A stretch of DNA of 6,927 nt from Verrucomicrobiia bacterium (lineage in GTDB: Bacteria > Verrucomicrobiota > Verrucomicrobiia > Limisphaerales > Palsa-1400). Each line of letters starts with the position of its first letter. Position 1 is the stretch's first letter. The translations under genes and the position numbers were made by a program. Under the pieces are notes generated by a model. That model worked only from the letters and a program-made list of their open reading frames with translations. It searched no databases and was not told the origin of the DNA. This document shows positions 6,739 to 6,927 of the stretch, in pieces. Location of the stretch: positions 1 through 6,927 of the forward strand of contig JAICXV010000119.1 in the NCBI GenBank assembly GCA_025934545.1, written 5' to 3'.

Positions 6739-6872
6739 TAGTTTATTTGCACGGTCGAGGGCGCGGGTGGTGATGCGCGGTAATGCTTCACAATCCCACC
6801 AAGCACCAACAGGCCGACGACCAGCGCCAGCACCGTTTGCTCTCGACGGGTCAAATATATTTTAAAATGCAT
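6738..6872 (-). CDS. Small single-pass membrane protein, 44 residues
   Basis: This short gene is read from the ATG at 6872 to a TAA at 6740-6738. The product begins MHFKIYLTRREQ, a basic amphipathic start. One hydrophobic helix follows (TVLALVVGLLVLGGIV, residues 13-28), then a KHYR stop-transfer cluster, then a short Pro-rich tail (SPPAPSTVQIN). By the positive-inside rule the charges on both flanks leave topology open. An in-frame TAG at 6899-6897 rules out an extended start upstream. Its reality is supported by the TAATG junction with the Minf_1886-type gene, by same-strand operon position and by its coherent membrane-protein composition. The N-terminal pattern recalls the membrane anchor of ComEA-like helix-hairpin-helix proteins, but no HhH domain follows. 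Function unknown; it could anchor or modulate the downstream products. No good Shine-Dalgarno is visible (GAG abuts the ATG). Confidence 0.65.
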   Translation of the reverse strand: MHFKIYLTRREQTVLALVVGLLVLGGIVKHYRASPPAPSTVQIN

Positions 6873-6896
6873 CTCGGGGCAAATACGGAAAGCGCC

Positions 6897-6926
6897 CTAG
6901 GCGCCTGCCATCGCGAACTGCATTTC
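6897..6926 (-). CDS. Possible C-terminal end of an upstream gene
   Basis: On the minus strand, the frame running in from the right edge reads EMQFAMAGA and then a TAG stop at 6899-6897, 24 bp before the 44-residue gene starts. Operon spacing of that size is ordinary, so this may be the tail of the preceding gene. Nine residues are too few to identify a family, and the other two frames also stay open across this short edge, so the assignment is a guess based on spacing. Confidence 0.25.
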   Translation of the reverse strand, partial: EMQFAMAGA

Positions 6927-6927
6927 C

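Overview
The window reads as a piece of chromosome from a Verrucomicrobiota bacterium, most likely a Pedosphaera/Limisphaerales-type lineage. The main evidence is a Minf_1886-type protein, a family described as conserved in Verrucomicrobia and Planctomycetes. A DUF1501 protein end, a protein type very abundant in that superphylum, agrees with this. GC content looks moderate to high. None of the start codons has a convincing Shine-Dalgarno sequence. There is no rRNA, tRNA, CRISPR array, transposase or phage gene, so the region looks like ordinary chromosome with some lineage-specific genes.

Left part (1-1914): the 3' end of a DUF1501 gene on the plus strand runs convergently into a two-gene minus-strand operon (1914 down to 362). 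Both operon genes encode small amidohydrolase_2-type TIM barrels and they overlap by ATGA. The first-transcribed gene keeps a full set of metal ligands. The second has lost every one of them at the aligned positions, so the pair looks like an enzyme plus a related protein with an altered or lost metal site.

Middle (1915-3783): an 86-bp divergent gap is almost filled by an inverted array of degenerate CTTTAGC heptamers that can fold into a 30-bp imperfect hairpin. To its right lies a complete L-2-hydroxyglutarate oxidase gene (lhgO), which returns L-2-hydroxyglutarate to 2-oxoglutarate. It is followed by a 154-residue protein with a DUF2007-like N-terminal domain and a C-terminal zinc ribbon.

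Right part (3785-6927): a compact minus-strand operon is read from the right edge. A 44-residue single-pass membrane protein gene is joined by TAATG to the Minf_1886-type gene, which is joined by GTGA to an 843-residue fused M16 zinc peptidase. The peptidase carries HxxEH in its N-terminal half and the complementary Arg/Tyr motif in its C-terminal half. Its 3' end lies 1 bp from the stop codon of the zinc-ribbon gene. The end of one more gene may be present at the right edge.

I did not find a clearly new multi-gene system. The points most worth following up are the ligand-depleted amidohydrolase paired with a canonical one, the heptamer hairpin shared by two divergent 5' leaders, and the coupled membrane micro-protein / Minf_1886 / fused M16 operon.
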